Origin: Owenia fusiformis
Lineage: Eukaryota; Annelida; Polychaeta; Sabellida; Oweniidae
Direction: 5' to 3'
Assembly (NCBI GenBank): GCA_903813345.2
Contig: CAIIXF020000004.1
Span: 15,733,513-15,797,512, forward strand
Length of the DNA: 64,000 bases
Each line of letters opens with the position of its first letter. Position 1 is the stretch's first letter. The notes under the pieces are model-generated. The model saw only the letters and a list, made by a program, of their open reading frames with translations, was not told the DNA's origin and ran no database searches. Shown one piece after another: positions 1-12,073 of this stretch. A program made the translations under genes and the position numbers.

Positions 1-194
1 TTGAAGTCTGTACTACAGCATTCCTGTGAGACCTTGCCATGTAAATATTCATTGTACATATTTCATATCAGTTTGTTTCGGATTACTTAATATTTTTCTT
101 ACGAATGAATTCTTACTTCATGAGAAATAAACATTTTATTAAATATAACGAATAAAATCAGTAACAAACGCAAAGAAGGAGGTCAAAATATATA

Positions 195-1286
195 CAGGGT
201 GGTCCAAAAAAATGAGACACTAGTATTTCGAAAATAGATATTGACTTTCTTGATGAAAACATGTCATATTATATACCAGTGGATAGGGAATTTACTCATC
301 TTTATTTGGTATATCATAGTTGAAATTTATTATAATGTCTGTCAACCAGCGTCCATAATATAAATGACGTCATTTTCGTTTCAAAACGGGTTTTCCAAAA
401 CTAGCAAAAACCAAGTTTTATTGTCAACTTTATTTACATAAACAGACTCTCAATATGTCCACCATTTTGATCAATTGCAGCCCTCCATTTTGGCCTAAAT
501 TGGTCAATAGCATCATTGATATGCTGTTGAGACAATGAATTTCACTTCTCAATAATTCTGTCCTTAAGGAGCTGAATAGATCTTAACGATTTATGGTATA
601 CCAATTCTGTCAGTCCTCCCCATACGTGTTAGTCGCAGACGTTGGGTAATCGGGTGATCTGGGCGAGGCAGTGATTAAGGGGGGGGGGGGGTGAATCTAG
701 GCACATTTTCTTTTAAACATTTGACACTCTTGTGAGATCTATTGCTTGGAGCCCCATCTTGTTAGAAAATGCAATGATTCGAAAATGAGTTCATATCAGG
801 ATGGTCCAAAACAACATAATTGGATCATCCGATGTCAACATCTGCGACTACCGCATATTTGGAGAACTAACATCATGAACCCCTTACATCTACTCAGTCG
901 GACAGTCCCTTAAGGTCAGAATTATTAAGAAGTCGAATTTACTGTCTCAACAGCATGTCAATGATGCACGCATTTGACCAATGTAGGCCAAAATTGAGGG
1001 CTATATCTGATCAAAATGGTGGACATATTGAGAGTCTGTTTATGTAAATCAAGTTGACAAAAAACTTGGTTTTTGCAAGTTTCGGAAAACCTGTTTTGAA
1101 ACGAAAATGACGTCATTTATATTATGGACGCTGGTTGATAGACATTATAATAATTTCAACTTATGATATACCAAATTAAAGATGAGTAAATTCCCTATCC
1201 ACTGGTATATAATATGACATGTTTTCATCAAGAAAATCAATATTTTTTTTCGAAATATGGGTGTCCCATTTTTTTGGACCACCCTG
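195..1286. mobile_element. Foldback Tc1/mariner-type element, TA target site
   Basis: The ends are inverted copies beginning CAGGGTGGTCCAAAAAAATG, each flanked by TA. The two arms are inverted repeats of about 470 bases around a unique core near 660-830 that includes a G run. Read outward in each arm is a decayed C-terminus of a mariner-like transposase. On the minus strand at about 448-560 one can read SQQHINDAIDQFRPKW and then a short tail ending in SLFM and a stop. The right arm carries the same tail on the plus strand near 940-1050. No arm has an intact transposase, so the element is non-autonomous. It was probably built from two inverted copies of an element end. Confidence 0.85.
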
Positions 1287-1288
1287 TA

Positions 1289-2608
1289 GAAAGGTTATTT
1301 TCGCGGGAATTTAAAGAACTGGATGAGGTAAGGCACAGGAGGTACGGATTGCACTGGACGAAAGGCTCGGAGATTGTGAGACTGCATCAAATCCGAACAA
1401 TCAAAACGCAGCATTTCTTTTGTGATACTTGGAATTCCAGAAATCGTCGTTACCCTCGATTTGCCCATTTTCTCGCAATTCGGTCACTACAAATGTAGAG
1501 TCATCGGAAAGATCTCTTGCCGAGCCAAATCATGGTCTCTCGTTTGAGCTAGCATTGTTTAATTGTCATACATTTTGCATTTTGTAATAGCTATTGAACT
1601 TCTAACTGTAGTCATAAGATGTGTCAAACAAAATTACATCCAACGGCGATGACAGATCGTTGTGCCACGACTATGTTTTCTATGAAACGAGTTCCATTCA
1701 CTCTCTATGGAAAAAGTAAAAAGGGCCATTATATTTAGCCGGCAAGTCACAACAGAGATGGCATTTCATCCAAAATTAATGAGACGTGAACATAACGTCC
1801 CGTCATTTTGAGTCGTTTTTCTCAAACTACTTCTCTGTTTTGTTGTTAAGCCATCAGGATAATAACTATCATTGGTATACTCGTTTTCAATAGTATGACA
1901 GTTATTCAAATTAACATGGCAGATTTTTCCTCTCTTAGCAGGATCTTCCACTCTACTATACCTTGCATTTGGTGTTTATGAGCAACCCATTTGGCTTATT
2001 AGTAATGATTATGTATTTGTTTTTATTTGTCTGTTCCTTATTAATGGTTTACCAGTTGAATGTTAGATGTTACTAAGGCACTTTCCAAAATATACTAAAC
2101 AATACAATTTGACAAACAAAGTATCTTATGCATTTCTAGGTGTTAGGTATAGTAGAGTGTCTTCGTCTGACATGAATATCAACTCATGGGCGAATGCCCA
2201 TGACCAATTCAAACGGTTCATTTCATAGTTCTCGCACTGGCCAAACTTATATAACGCACGTTTGACCTGTTCATGTATGTAAGTTTATACATGAACAGAC
2301 CATGTAGTCAAGCGTGACGATGTTAAAAACAGTGAAGACTGTAAACTTGTAGTTTTTAAATGTTCATTGTGTCCGTTCAACTTTTGCATGGCAAAGTGGT
2401 TCAGTTGTGCATGATTCGAACCATTATGAATACTGGCTATTTCTAAAAAATTATTGAATCAACTTTGATTAAAAAGATTAAACATTTTTTACATGCTATA
2501 CATTCGACCTTTAGTATAGAATCTATGTGTAAAAGCCACGTTTTTCCTAAAATGAGCCACGCCTTGCAAACAACTATGATAATCATATCTAAACACAGTG
2601 ACACTATA
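1289..2608. other. Intergenic DNA, no gene recognised
   Basis: I see no convincing exon or long reading frame here. Two small inverted repeats are present. About 18 bases of CACTCTACTATACC-type sequence at 1945-1964 pair with 2144-2164, and a short stem lies around 2259-2300 (CTGTTCATGTAT and its complement). Both may be remnants of short MITEs. Confidence 0.4.
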
Positions 2609-2610
2609 TA

Positions 2611-3703
2611 CGAGGGGTGATCCAAAAGTCTTGGACGCCCTACTCTAATTTTGTTGGTTTTTGATAAAGTTACTTTAAACTTTCCAATAATAAAGACCAA
2701 CGATCTAACTACTTTGTGTATTAATTTCATGGAGAAATGATATATTTTATGTAGTTTTCTTGATAGTTTTTAATATAGGGACCCTGCCACCCGGAACGGT
2801 ATTCGCACATGGCAACTTTTAGCCTTAAATGTTGCCACCATTTCACTTGTTTCGCAAGTCTTGACCACAATCTTTGTTTGAATTTTGAATGTTAAACCAT
2901 GTTAGTTTACTTCCTTTGTTACTAGGCAATCAATTAATTGTGTTTTAATTATAATGTCACAAATGACAATGGCCGTATATGTCAAATTCTAAGAAAATGA
3001 CATCAGACAAGCAACCCTCATTCTGGTATCATTTTTGCTGCAAGATGCCTGCTGAAATGCAGAACATGAAAGAAATCAAAGTGAAACAAAGAATACTACA
3101 AGATATTCTCCCTATTATTATCCTTGAGCAGCTACCATATGCATGATACAGTCTAGATATGGCTCCATGTGATTTTCTTCCTTTTCTCCAAGTTGAAAGG
3201 AGGGTTGAAAGAAAATGTTTTTTACTCATTGGATGAGGTTAAGAGTGGCACTCTAGCAGCATTTGTATCACTTAAGCAATGGCAGTTTCATAAATGTCTT
3301 CCATTCATTGGTAGAGCGGTATGAAAAATGTGTTCAAATTCGTGGAAAATATGTTGAAAAGTAGGCCTTAATATGTGAAGATGATGATGGCAGATGACAC
3401 TCAGGTTGAAAATTGGAGATTCTCTCATATCATGACTGGTGTTAGGTTGTGCACCTGCACCTAAAGTATTTGCCATATTATAACAGTTGTGACGTGATTT
3501 GCTATATCTAAATACCGTTCCGGGTAGCAGGGACCCGGTATGAAAAAATATTTAGAAAAGTAGCTAAAATATAATATTTTCTGTTGAAACTTATACACAA
3601 AGTTGTTAAGATGTTTATCTTAATTATCTGAAAGTTTCATGTAATCATATTAAAAAATAGCAAAGTTAGAGCGGGGCGTCCAATACTTTTGGACCACCCC
3701 TCG
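2611..3703. mobile_element. Mariner-type relic with a second inverted-repeat element nested inside
   Basis: The outer ends are inverted (CGAGGGGTGATCCAAAAG on the left, the complement of CTTTTGGACCACCCCTCG on the right), next to TA on the left. A second pair of ends, GGGACCCTGCCACCCGGAAC and its near complement, bounds an inner element at about 2778-3535. The plus strand at about 3140-3360 of the inner element reads as a broken mariner-like transposase C-terminus. It has the YSPDLAPCDF-like block (here SLDMAPCDFLPF), then SLDEV and a RWEKC-like region with stops and frameshifts. The relic is old and cannot encode a working transposase. Confidence 0.75.
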
Positions 3704-3705
3704 TG

Positions 3706-5309
3706 TTACAGGTATCTATATATTGTAAAACTAAAAACAGTTTATGGATGCTGAGTAGGCCTATATATTTTAATAATATTTAACGGTAAAAGTATAAAGC
3801 GTCCATTCACATTCAAAGGTTTGATTCAGTAGAACTACTTCCTGGTTTAAGAGGCAACGAAGTAATGGATGAGCTGTGCCGCAACAGTGTCTGTTTCTAA
3901 GGTAGTGTATCGGCATTTTACTGAATAATGTATGCTTTATATGCAGAGAACCGTTTATAGTTTTCTATTGTTTTAGTGCTTCCCTGTATTTATAGTGCGT
4001 TGCAGAAAAATCTTTAAACTTAGAGTCGATCAAAACATTTAGGCGTAGATCATGTGAAATTATTTATCAGTGGAACTTGTATAGCAGATCGATTTAATAT
4101 AGCTTCTTCCTAAAAAATGGTGAGAGCTTTTGGAGAAATAATGGTCAGGTTACTGCTTACCACTGTTCTTCCAGGTGTGCCACTGCAACAAGGGTGAAAC
4201 AAATAGCCGAATACAGGGGACCAAGTTGAGGTAATAGCCTATTCGAATGGTAAAAATATGTATTTGGGTATTCTAATCTAGTGACCAGTACACCATTAAC
4301 AGTAAACGTATACTAGGAAACAGGGACGTAGAAAGATATGAAAATAAAATTATTTGTTTATTTTGTAATGAATCCATACATACGCATAAAAAGTCATAAT
4401 GAACTTTTCTACCCAATGATTTTGTTCACATTCTATAAAGGCATACTTTTGAATACGTGACACAAGTCATCTTTGGTTGTATCTAGAGAGTTTATCTCTT
4501 GGTAATGCAGTATTAGTATAGACATAAAATAACGTTTGAGAAACAATTAAACTATTATTTCACTTCAAATAGATACATCAATACCTGAGAAGACTGCAAC
4601 AGTTTAAACTTAGACCTGCCAGGACTACAGTTGATTTTTACGATTTTGTATAAGGTAATATAGGTATATTATTTCCATTCTGACACAAAGTGTATTATTA
4701 CTGTTTTGTAGATTTTTATCATAGGGTAGGACTGAGGGGGTAGGGTAGGCGACTTAAATCACTTTATTCTGTAAGTTCCTATTTTGTGGATAATATCCCC
4801 AATATTATTTAAAGAAATAAATACTTTAATTAAAGAAATTTTAAAAGAAATTTAAAGAAATAAATACTTTAATTAAAAATCTAAAAACCACTAGAATCTT
4901 AAAATATAGCAATAATTGTAAAAATTGCAAACAATCTTACTATTTAGAGACAATGATTTAAAACACATGACGCGCGATATGACCAATCCAAAACGTGAAA
5001 CTAATGATTTGGGCATAGACGCTCAAATGTATCACCTTTAACGGAAAATGTGTGGATATTAATATTATATTCCAACTTCCAAGTGTGTTCTGAGACCGAG
5101 TCCTGAATTAATAAATCATCTGTCCATCTCAAACAATCCTTTAGATTATCTTTGCCAGAAATTATGTTAGACTAGTTCATCTGCAATGATTAAATTGGAT
5201 CTTCCAGGTTTCTATTCTTCTTATTCTCTTATTTGATGTCTGTAAATCAGAATTTTCCGTCTTTTTAATTTATTAATAGTAGAATTTTCAGTTTTGTTTT
5301 GAAATATTA
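3706..5309. other. Upstream flank of the ADPRH-like gene
   Basis: No exon is recognised. A direct duplication of an AT-rich segment (AAAGAAATAAATACTTTAAT) lies at about 4808-4873. A splice acceptor ending ATTACAG lies just before position 5310, so a non-coding 5' exon of the downstream gene probably sits somewhere in this stretch. I cannot locate it. Confidence 0.4.
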
Positions 5310-5640
5310 CAGTGGGAAATGAGTGATATGGTAGAAATGTCAAAGGTCCCGATGAAAGTCAGATATGAAGCCGCCATGGTCCTCAGCGGAGTTGGCGATG
5401 CATTGGGCTACAGAAATGGATCCTGGGAATTCTGCATTTTTGGAAAAACCATACACGAAGAATTGAAAAGTTTAGGAGGAGTTGAAAATATTGAGATAAA
5501 GTGTATGTACTTGATCATCGACGATTTTTGTCGATTGACTTGATCTAGCAATCATATCACCTAATCAGTTGTTTAACATTTTGAAAATGCACTTTTTGTT
5601 TTCCATCTACATTGTATTTCTTACACTTTTCGATAGACCT

Positions 5641-6230
5641 TTCCAATAAACCCTGCCACCTTTTGGTACATCAAAGAAACTATATTGACTAAATTGATGA
5701 TGTCATTGGTTGAAGTAGCAATCTGTCGAAGCAAAAACAGAATTAACTTATTGCTAATCCTGAAAAAGTACAATCTATGACATCATCAATCGGTAACCGG
5801 ACAACTCATCCCCTAGACAACTCATCCCTGGACAACTCATCCCCTAGACAACTCATCCTTGGACAACTCATCCCCTAGACAACTCATCCCCTGGACAACT
5901 CATCCCCTGGACAACTCATCCCCTGGACAACTCATCCCCTAGACAACTCATCCTTGGACAACTCATCCCCTTGACAACTCATCCCCTGAACAACTCATCC
6001 ACTGGACAACTCATCCCCTAGACAACTCATCCTTGGACAACTCATCCCCTAGACAGCTCATCCCCTGGACAACTCATCCCCTAGACAACTCATCCTTGGA
6101 CAACTCATCCCCTAGTCAACTCATCCCCTGGACAACTCATCCCCTAGACAACCCATTCCCAATCTAGACAATATATCATAGCTTATTTCAAATACGTACA
6201 GTATACCAAAAGGTGCCAGGTTTATTGAAA
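5641..6230. mobile_element. Inverted-repeat element filled by a 16-bp minisatellite
   Basis: Inverted ends of about 28 bases (CAATAAACCCTGCCACCTTT at 5644 and its complement at 6201-6228) enclose an array at 5799-6160. The array unit is GGACAACTCATCCCCTA with TTGGAC and CCTGGAC variants, about 16 bases repeated roughly 22 times. It lies in intron 1 of the ADPRH-like gene. Confidence 0.7.
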
Positions 6231-6287
6231 AAAATTAGTATTCCTTTTTATTTCAGTACCCGATTGGAAGGTCAGTGACGATACAGT

Positions 6288-7865
6288 TTAGTTTAAGTTT
6301 AATATAGTTTATTTTTGTGTCACAAGCATGTTAAAATACATTTAAAACATTTTAAAAACATTTGCTTCCAGCCGATGCCGGCTTATGAGACACCATATGG
6401 TACATGTATACAAAATATTCATTTTTCAACAAAATATTCAATTTTCAATGTAAACTTACTAAATGCAAAATAAACAGTCATAGAGACCATGTATACAAAG
6501 TTCATTGTTCCTTTACTTATACTGAAAGGAGACATCTTCCCCAAGGTTGATGTTCCTGTAGATAAGTGGAAAAAGAAACCATGATCAATTGGTGATGTGA
6601 GGGCCCTCTGGTTGGTCCAATACCCCCAAAGGGGTCCCCCCAATGTAGTAGATTTACAGAGTTGCTATTATGTTATACATTATTATGGAAATATTTATGC
6701 ATCATTTATACATTATGACAGTATCACAATTCTAAATAGTGAGTAAAAGGTGCTGTAAAGTGGCAAAATCGATTTTATATGGCCTCCATCCAGTCATACT
6801 ATATAAATATATAACTGACCATTGACAGATAACATTTCTGTGCTTATAACAAAATAGAATATGAGACAATTCATTAGTTTGCTATTCTTGAGTAATTACA
6901 AATATAGGTTCTGTTAAAGTCTTTCTAGATCAAAGTTCCTTTTACTGAACATCTTAAACAGTGTACTTGCAAAGGTTCTCTGTATACAGGGTGTGTGCAT
7001 AAGTCTAGAGAACAGCATAATATGATCATTTGTACCAGTATCAATGTTAGGGGCCAGTGTATTAACAGAAGCTAGAAAATTATTTCTCAAATCATTGTAG
7101 TGAGAGCACCTGAGAGTGAAGTGTATCTCATCCTCAATCTCATTAGTGTCACATAAAGCACATTTTCGTTCCTCTAGGGGTGTATTGGTATAACGGCCTG
7201 TTTCAATGTTCAGTTTTAATGCTCCAGTTCTTAGTTTTGCAAGGATACTTCTATGATGGCGAGGCATAAACATTTCAATGTACGCTTCGGTTGATGCACC
7301 ATATTTAAATTGACGATATGTTCTAAGTTTGTTGCCATTTGTTTCATTATTTTTATCGTTCCAGATATTTCGAAGAAAAGGATCAATAGTTTGGAGGTGA
7401 TATTTAATAGCTTTAATACATGGTTTTATCTCAATGTACTGATTGTTCAGAAGTATACCACAAGATTCAATGAAATGTTTTGTGCGGAAATTCCAGCTTG
7501 ATTTTCTTCGTAGTGACCATATATGTATCCGGTTATTTAGTCTGGTATTTTCCATATTGTGGAGTCGCAAATATAGTCGGGCACACTCCAACTTTTGCTT
7601 GTGGATAGGAGGGCTCCATCCCATGTCACCTCTCGCTCCTTCATTGCTTGTCTTTTGGCCTACTCCTAGGAATATTTTTGTTGCTTTATTTTGTACATTA
7701 TTGATACAGCGATGCTCATTTAGACCAATGATTGAGGTACCATAATTTATGATTGGCTGAACTATTGTATCATATAGCTTTGTATAAACTGCATAGTCCA
7801 TTCCGCCTGCAGCTTTGAATTTACATGTTAACACTGCCAGGGCACGACTAGCTGACTTTGCTATT
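6288..7865 (-). mobile_element. 5'-truncated non-LTR retrotransposon inserted in ADPRH exon 2
   Basis: The element reads on the minus strand. It is flanked by a direct duplication of TACAGT (6282-6287 and 7866-7871). Removing the element and one duplicate restores the coding order SDDTVMHIATAE. The 3' end is AT-rich (TTAAACTTAAACTAA on the minus strand) with no long poly(A). The 5' end stops inside the reverse transcriptase frame, typical of incomplete target-primed reverse transcription. The clade is not clear; the C-terminus resembles CR1/I/jockey-type LINEs more than L1. Confidence 0.85.
6914..7865 (-). CDS. LINE reverse transcriptase C-terminal fragment
   Basis: This is an uninterrupted frame of about 317 codons running from the truncated 5' end of the LINE to a stop. 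It begins in the thumb/post-RT region (AKSASRALAVLTCKFKAAGG, then QPIINYGTSIIG). It ends with a cysteine-histidine cluster, CALCDTNEIEDEIHFTLRC, typical of LINE ORF2 C-termini. The catalytic palm with its YxDD motif lies beyond the truncation and is missing, so the product cannot be active. The lack of stops indicates a fairly young insertion. There is no AUG start at the beginning; the first in-frame methionine is internal. Confidence 0.8.
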
Positions 7866-8242
7866 TACAGTCATGCACATTGCAACTGCTGAAGGTATGC
7901 AAACGTGTGAATAGATTTACGAGCCTAAGATCATTTTGACATATATTCGCCAATATTTTTTATATATATATTTATTTTCACATGTTATTTACAGATTATC
8001 ATTGTTTGTTTACTGAATACATATTATATTGGCAATGGCCATGGTATCATGGTATCCTACGTGACAGAAAGCATCTTACTATAAAGCACGGTCGTCCTTC
8101 TGTCCCTCACTCTGCATGTCCGGATATCTCCTTGATCGTTCAACCTTGGGTCATCACTTAGGGGCTTGTTAGAGCCCTCATGTGCGTCAGATCACATCTT
8201 TTAAGAAAAGGAAGGTCATTATTGAAACATAAAAAAGTTTGT

Positions 8243-8345
8243 GCTTTAATACGATAGATCATCCCCATGATCCACATACATATCATTGAAAAAATTATTT
8301 TTATACTTTAATACGTTGGGTCATTCCCATAATCTACATACATAT
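8243..8345. repeat. Two-copy tandem repeat in intron 2
   Basis: A segment of about 65 bases is repeated once with changes (CTTTAATACGATAGATCATC then CTTTAATACGTTGGGTCATT). It resembles dispersed intronic repeat DNA. The rest of this intron (7895-8942) shows nothing I can name. Confidence 0.5.
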
Positions 8346-9371
8346 TCAACAAGTAAAAAATCAGGGTAAAAAACAATGGAAGCAATACATCGACTAGTTG
8401 TTGAGAAATTTGACTAAGTCTTGAAAATACTAGGAAATCAGAAAATCTTATTTCGACCTGATGAAAAATTAGTACATTTCAGTCTATTGCTTTCTTAATA
8501 TATGTTAGTTCCAGGGAGTACTTCATCTGATTATTGATGATTGGTTAACATGAAGTCAAATTTGTGGGTCAAGGTCATTCCAAGGCCCAATATTGATATC
8601 TAGGTATTTGGCGTTTTAAGGCCATTTTGGCGCTGCTGTAATCATTGGTAATGGTGACCCACTCGAACGGATAGATAATACCGGCAAAGCACAAAATATG
8701 GAATTAAACACAAACACCTGGAGCTATAGAACATGTTGAACTCGTTGTAGGTCCACAAATATAGATCATTATAAGCAAGGTAAGATTTGAAGAACAACCT
8801 GAGTATATGTACAAGGCCAAATCCCACATAGTGCACAAGTGGCGTGGGTTGACCACCAAAAATCTTTCAAACATGCTTTGATACTATACTCTATTTAAGA
8901 ATTTCTGTAAAGTTATATCGTTTTAACACGTTTTCGTTTTAGCTTTGATTCAACATGGAACAAGAGATGATGTAGGCTTATTGTATGTTGATCTTGGAAC
9001 TAAATACAAAGAATGTATGCGTGATATGAAGGGCAGAGCACCTGGTAATACTTATTCTAAAGAGGCAAGATTTTTTAAACAAACTTATGGTTGACGTTTG
9101 TTTGAAACCTTATTTAACATGGTACCTCACTGCTAGCCAAAGCTTCCTCATCGTTTAAAGTAAAGATGTACTGTTTAAATACGTAATATCAGTTTATACG
9201 TTGTCCCCTTCTTCTGTAGGTCTTACATGTAAAGTAGGGCTAAGTAGTCTACGCCCTCTTGAAAAGGGTGGTTTAAATATACCCTTCAACCCTAGGTAAG
9301 GGCTATTTCTGTTCTAAAACACTACAAAAATAACACGTTTTACTCTTAAATTATATTTCATTTACAATATA

Positions 9372-9821
9372 CAATGCGTCCCATAAAAACGCAACAAAGA
9401 CATAAGATGCCACTTTTTCCATACGTTTCGTTAACTAAACCAACAAGGATAGTGATGAACACTTGAAGTTAATTCTTTTTCATTTTTTCTTTTTTTCTTA
9501 GTAAATCTAAAACAGAAACTTATGGTATGTAAATCTTGTGACAAAAATTTAATCCCCAGTGCCAATTACATTATGATTTACCTGATTCGCACAACAAGGA
9601 TCAGTTGATTAATATTTCATAACTTGGCACAAAGGCCTTTTCACCCATGTAAGAAAAAACAATGATTTTTCAGTGGTCCATAATCAGATATGAAAAAATG
9701 ACATATCATTGGAAAGGGGAGACACGTGGCTTCATTATAAACTAAATGAAATTGATGTTATCATCACTGCTTTTGTGATTTTACAATGTTTTTCTTTGTT
9801 GCGTTTTTTGGAACGCACTTG
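9372..9821. mobile_element. Tc1-like MITE, TA target site
   Basis: Terminal inverted repeats CAATGCGTCCCATAAAAACG and the complement of CGTTTTTTGGAACGCACTTG are each flanked by TA. The length is 450 bases with no coding capacity. It sits in intron 4 of the ADPRH-like gene. Confidence 0.8.
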
Positions 9822-10500
9822 TAGATTAGCAGATGTTTCATTTCTGTGTTCCTAATGTCAGGCAACAATTGTTTAAGGATTTAAGCACTGGACTAGATAC
9901 ATTATTTGCTGAATCGTACCATGAAGGTGTAAATTCCAAATCGTTGCATGACTGCGCAGCGGGAATGCAAAGTTTAGAAAACAACGCTTGCGTTGAATGA
10001 AACAGCTACGATGCATTGAGTCTTGGGCTTAAATTATTTTCACACATTGCAAAATATTTTCTACAAACTCACATAAAATATACAAAATCAGAAAGAACAT
10101 GTTTTCAATGAAACTTTTTGCAAGGGTCAAGTTGATCTGGCAAAGCATGACTTTTAATCTCCTCACCTTGACAACCGTAGACAACAAATGCGTTATTGAT
10201 TATTTCACGCACTGTTGTCATGCGAAATGCTGTGTTCGGATTGGCAAGAATCGGACACACCTTGCCTAGCTATGTGTGAATTACTATTAAATGTTGTTTA
10301 TAATGTTAGGGGAGTAGGATGTGGGGCCTCTATGCGAGCAATGTGTATAGGACTGCGTTATCCAAAGTAAGTGCTTTGAACATGCTTAAAAGTATAGTCA
10401 TACATTACCTGTAGCATATCGTTATATTTATTACACATTTGAAAAAATTGATTAAAACATGAAAGATGATTTGGAAATGGAAAAACGCTTTAGGGAGGGG

Positions 10501-10592
10501 GTATTTATTTAGCTGAGCGGTCCAGAGTACTAAACATGCTAAATGGGTGCTAATGCAGTAACCATAAGGTCGTGGGTTCGAAACAAATGAAA
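10501..10592 (+). repeat. tRNA-like relic or SINE head
   Basis: An A-box-like TAGCTGAGCGG (10510-10520) and a B-box-like GGGTTCGAAAC (10574-10584) are spaced as in a class II (Leu/Ser) tRNA. The acceptor and T stems pair poorly, so this is not a working tRNA gene. It is more likely a decayed tRNA-derived SINE or pseudo-tRNA in intron 5. Confidence 0.4.
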
Positions 10593-10753
10593 TCCGGCGT
10601 TTATTCATTCATGATCAAGTAAGAAGTCTTGAGTTAAGACATTTAAGCTCTGAATTCCTTGTTATATTTACAGAGAAGAAGATATTGGTCAACTGATTGC
10701 CGTTGCCATGGAATCGGGGAGAATGTCACACAATCATCCGACCGGTTACCTAG

Positions 10754-11039
10754 GTGAACAGTACTGTAAGTATAAGGGGCCAGTGGCCACGACGCTCCAA
10801 TGATCGCCTATGATGCTTTACTCTGTGCTGGTATCGACTGGGTGAAACTATGTGAACAGTAAGTATAGGGGGCCAGTGGCCATGATGCTCCAATGATCGC
10901 CTATGATGCCTTACTCCGTGCTGCGAGTGACTGGGTGAAACTATCTGAACAGTACTGTAAGTATAAGGGGCCAGTGGCCATGATGCTCCAATTATCGCCT
11001 ATGATGCCTTACTCTGTGCTGCGAGTGACTGGGTGAAAC
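10754..11039 (+). repeat. Exon-derived tandem array, block 1 (three copies)
   Basis: Each unit of about 95 bases holds one copy of the ADPRH exon encoding GHDAPMIAYDALLCA through DWVKLCE, followed by its donor GTAAGT and only about 17 further bases (ATAAGGGGCCAG) before the next copy. The array starts directly at the end of exon 6, with no normal intron between. Copy 1 (10784-10858) has an open frame and ends in the phase required by the exon at 12781. Copy 2 is also open. Copy 3 has point changes and runs into the transposon at 11040. Confidence 0.85.
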
Positions 11040-12073
11040 TGTGGCGAAGTTGAGTCTCTCTATCTTTTACAAAACATGAAAACAAATATAGTTTAAAATA
11101 TAAATTTATTAAAGAAAAGTCCAAAAATATCATTTCAATCAGTTACTTACAGTTTTTGGTTAGTCCCGAGTTCACGCAACGAGGTTCTGAGGTTTCAATG
11201 CTAAAAATGCCTCTTTTATAATGTTAATTTTGAGGTGGGCAGAGCCGAAATAAGAGGTCTTATTCAATAAAATATGAAGAAATCTCATTAACTAAAATTG
11301 GCCGAAAAATGAATGTTTAATTTTATAGAAAGTCAATAAGGAATAGTGATGATTTTCTGCCCACGAATCTTGAATGTTTACCGAAAGTTTGAGAATTTGG
11401 CAGAATTTGGTGGGAAAGGAATGTCTAGACAAAACCTCTGAGCCTCGTCTCATGAACTCTGGATGCTTAATCTAATTATCTAATTTAGTTCATTATCTAA
11501 TTTATGTCCAAAACACATATTTATACGTCAATTTTCACCCTAAAAAGTATACAATTATTCGTAAAATGTGATGTAGATTACAAAGGTATAAACATTTGCA
11601 AAGTATATACAGCAGTATTGATGTTTTGGTCAGTTGTACTCCAGGTCGTTAGGTTTAATCGCTTTTTACTTTGTTTATCAGAAATTTGCAGTCTTCAAGA
11701 TGATGCCAAAAACTATCCAAACTTATAAACATCTTAACTAAACATTGCAAAATTTCCCATCAGTTGACTTCATATATCATTTCTGCCACTCATATCTCAA
11801 GAATAATCCGTTCGTTTGATTGGCTCTAGATATATTTCATGCCTAAAAACTGCTCTAATATGATGATAAAACATAGGAAATTAAACAGTTGATTTGTGAA
11901 ATATCACACTGAGTTCAAAGATCCCCAAAACAATGGTTATAATACAAATATAAACTAATCAAAATAACGCAATAATTATAAATATGAGTAACAGAATAAG
12001 ATCATTGTGACATCAACTGATGTGAAGTGAAACAAGTAGACTGACCAACGAGGTCAGCTATGACTTCGTCACA
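11040..12073. mobile_element. DNA transposon inserted in the exon array
   Basis: Inverted ends TGTGGCGAAGT and the complement of ACTTCGTCACA are flanked by a 4-bp duplication AAAC (11036-11039 and 12074-12077). Other array copies show the uninterrupted site GGGTGAAACGATGTGAACAG, which confirms the insertion. A second inverted repeat of about 28 bases (GAGTTCACGCAACGAGGTTC at 11168; partner ending at 11462) marks a smaller element nested inside. No coding sequence is seen. Confidence 0.75.

Noticed and set aside
1214-1498. 94-codon plus-strand frame
   Set aside because: It begins within the right end of the foldback element and continues into unrelated DNA. No motif supports a protein.
7310-7745. 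Plus-strand frames over the LINE
   Set aside because: They lie opposite the clear minus-strand reverse transcriptase frame and contain no motif.
10501-10592. Functional class II tRNA gene
   Set aside because: The A and B boxes are recognisable, but stems do not pair properly, so only a relic or SINE head is supported.
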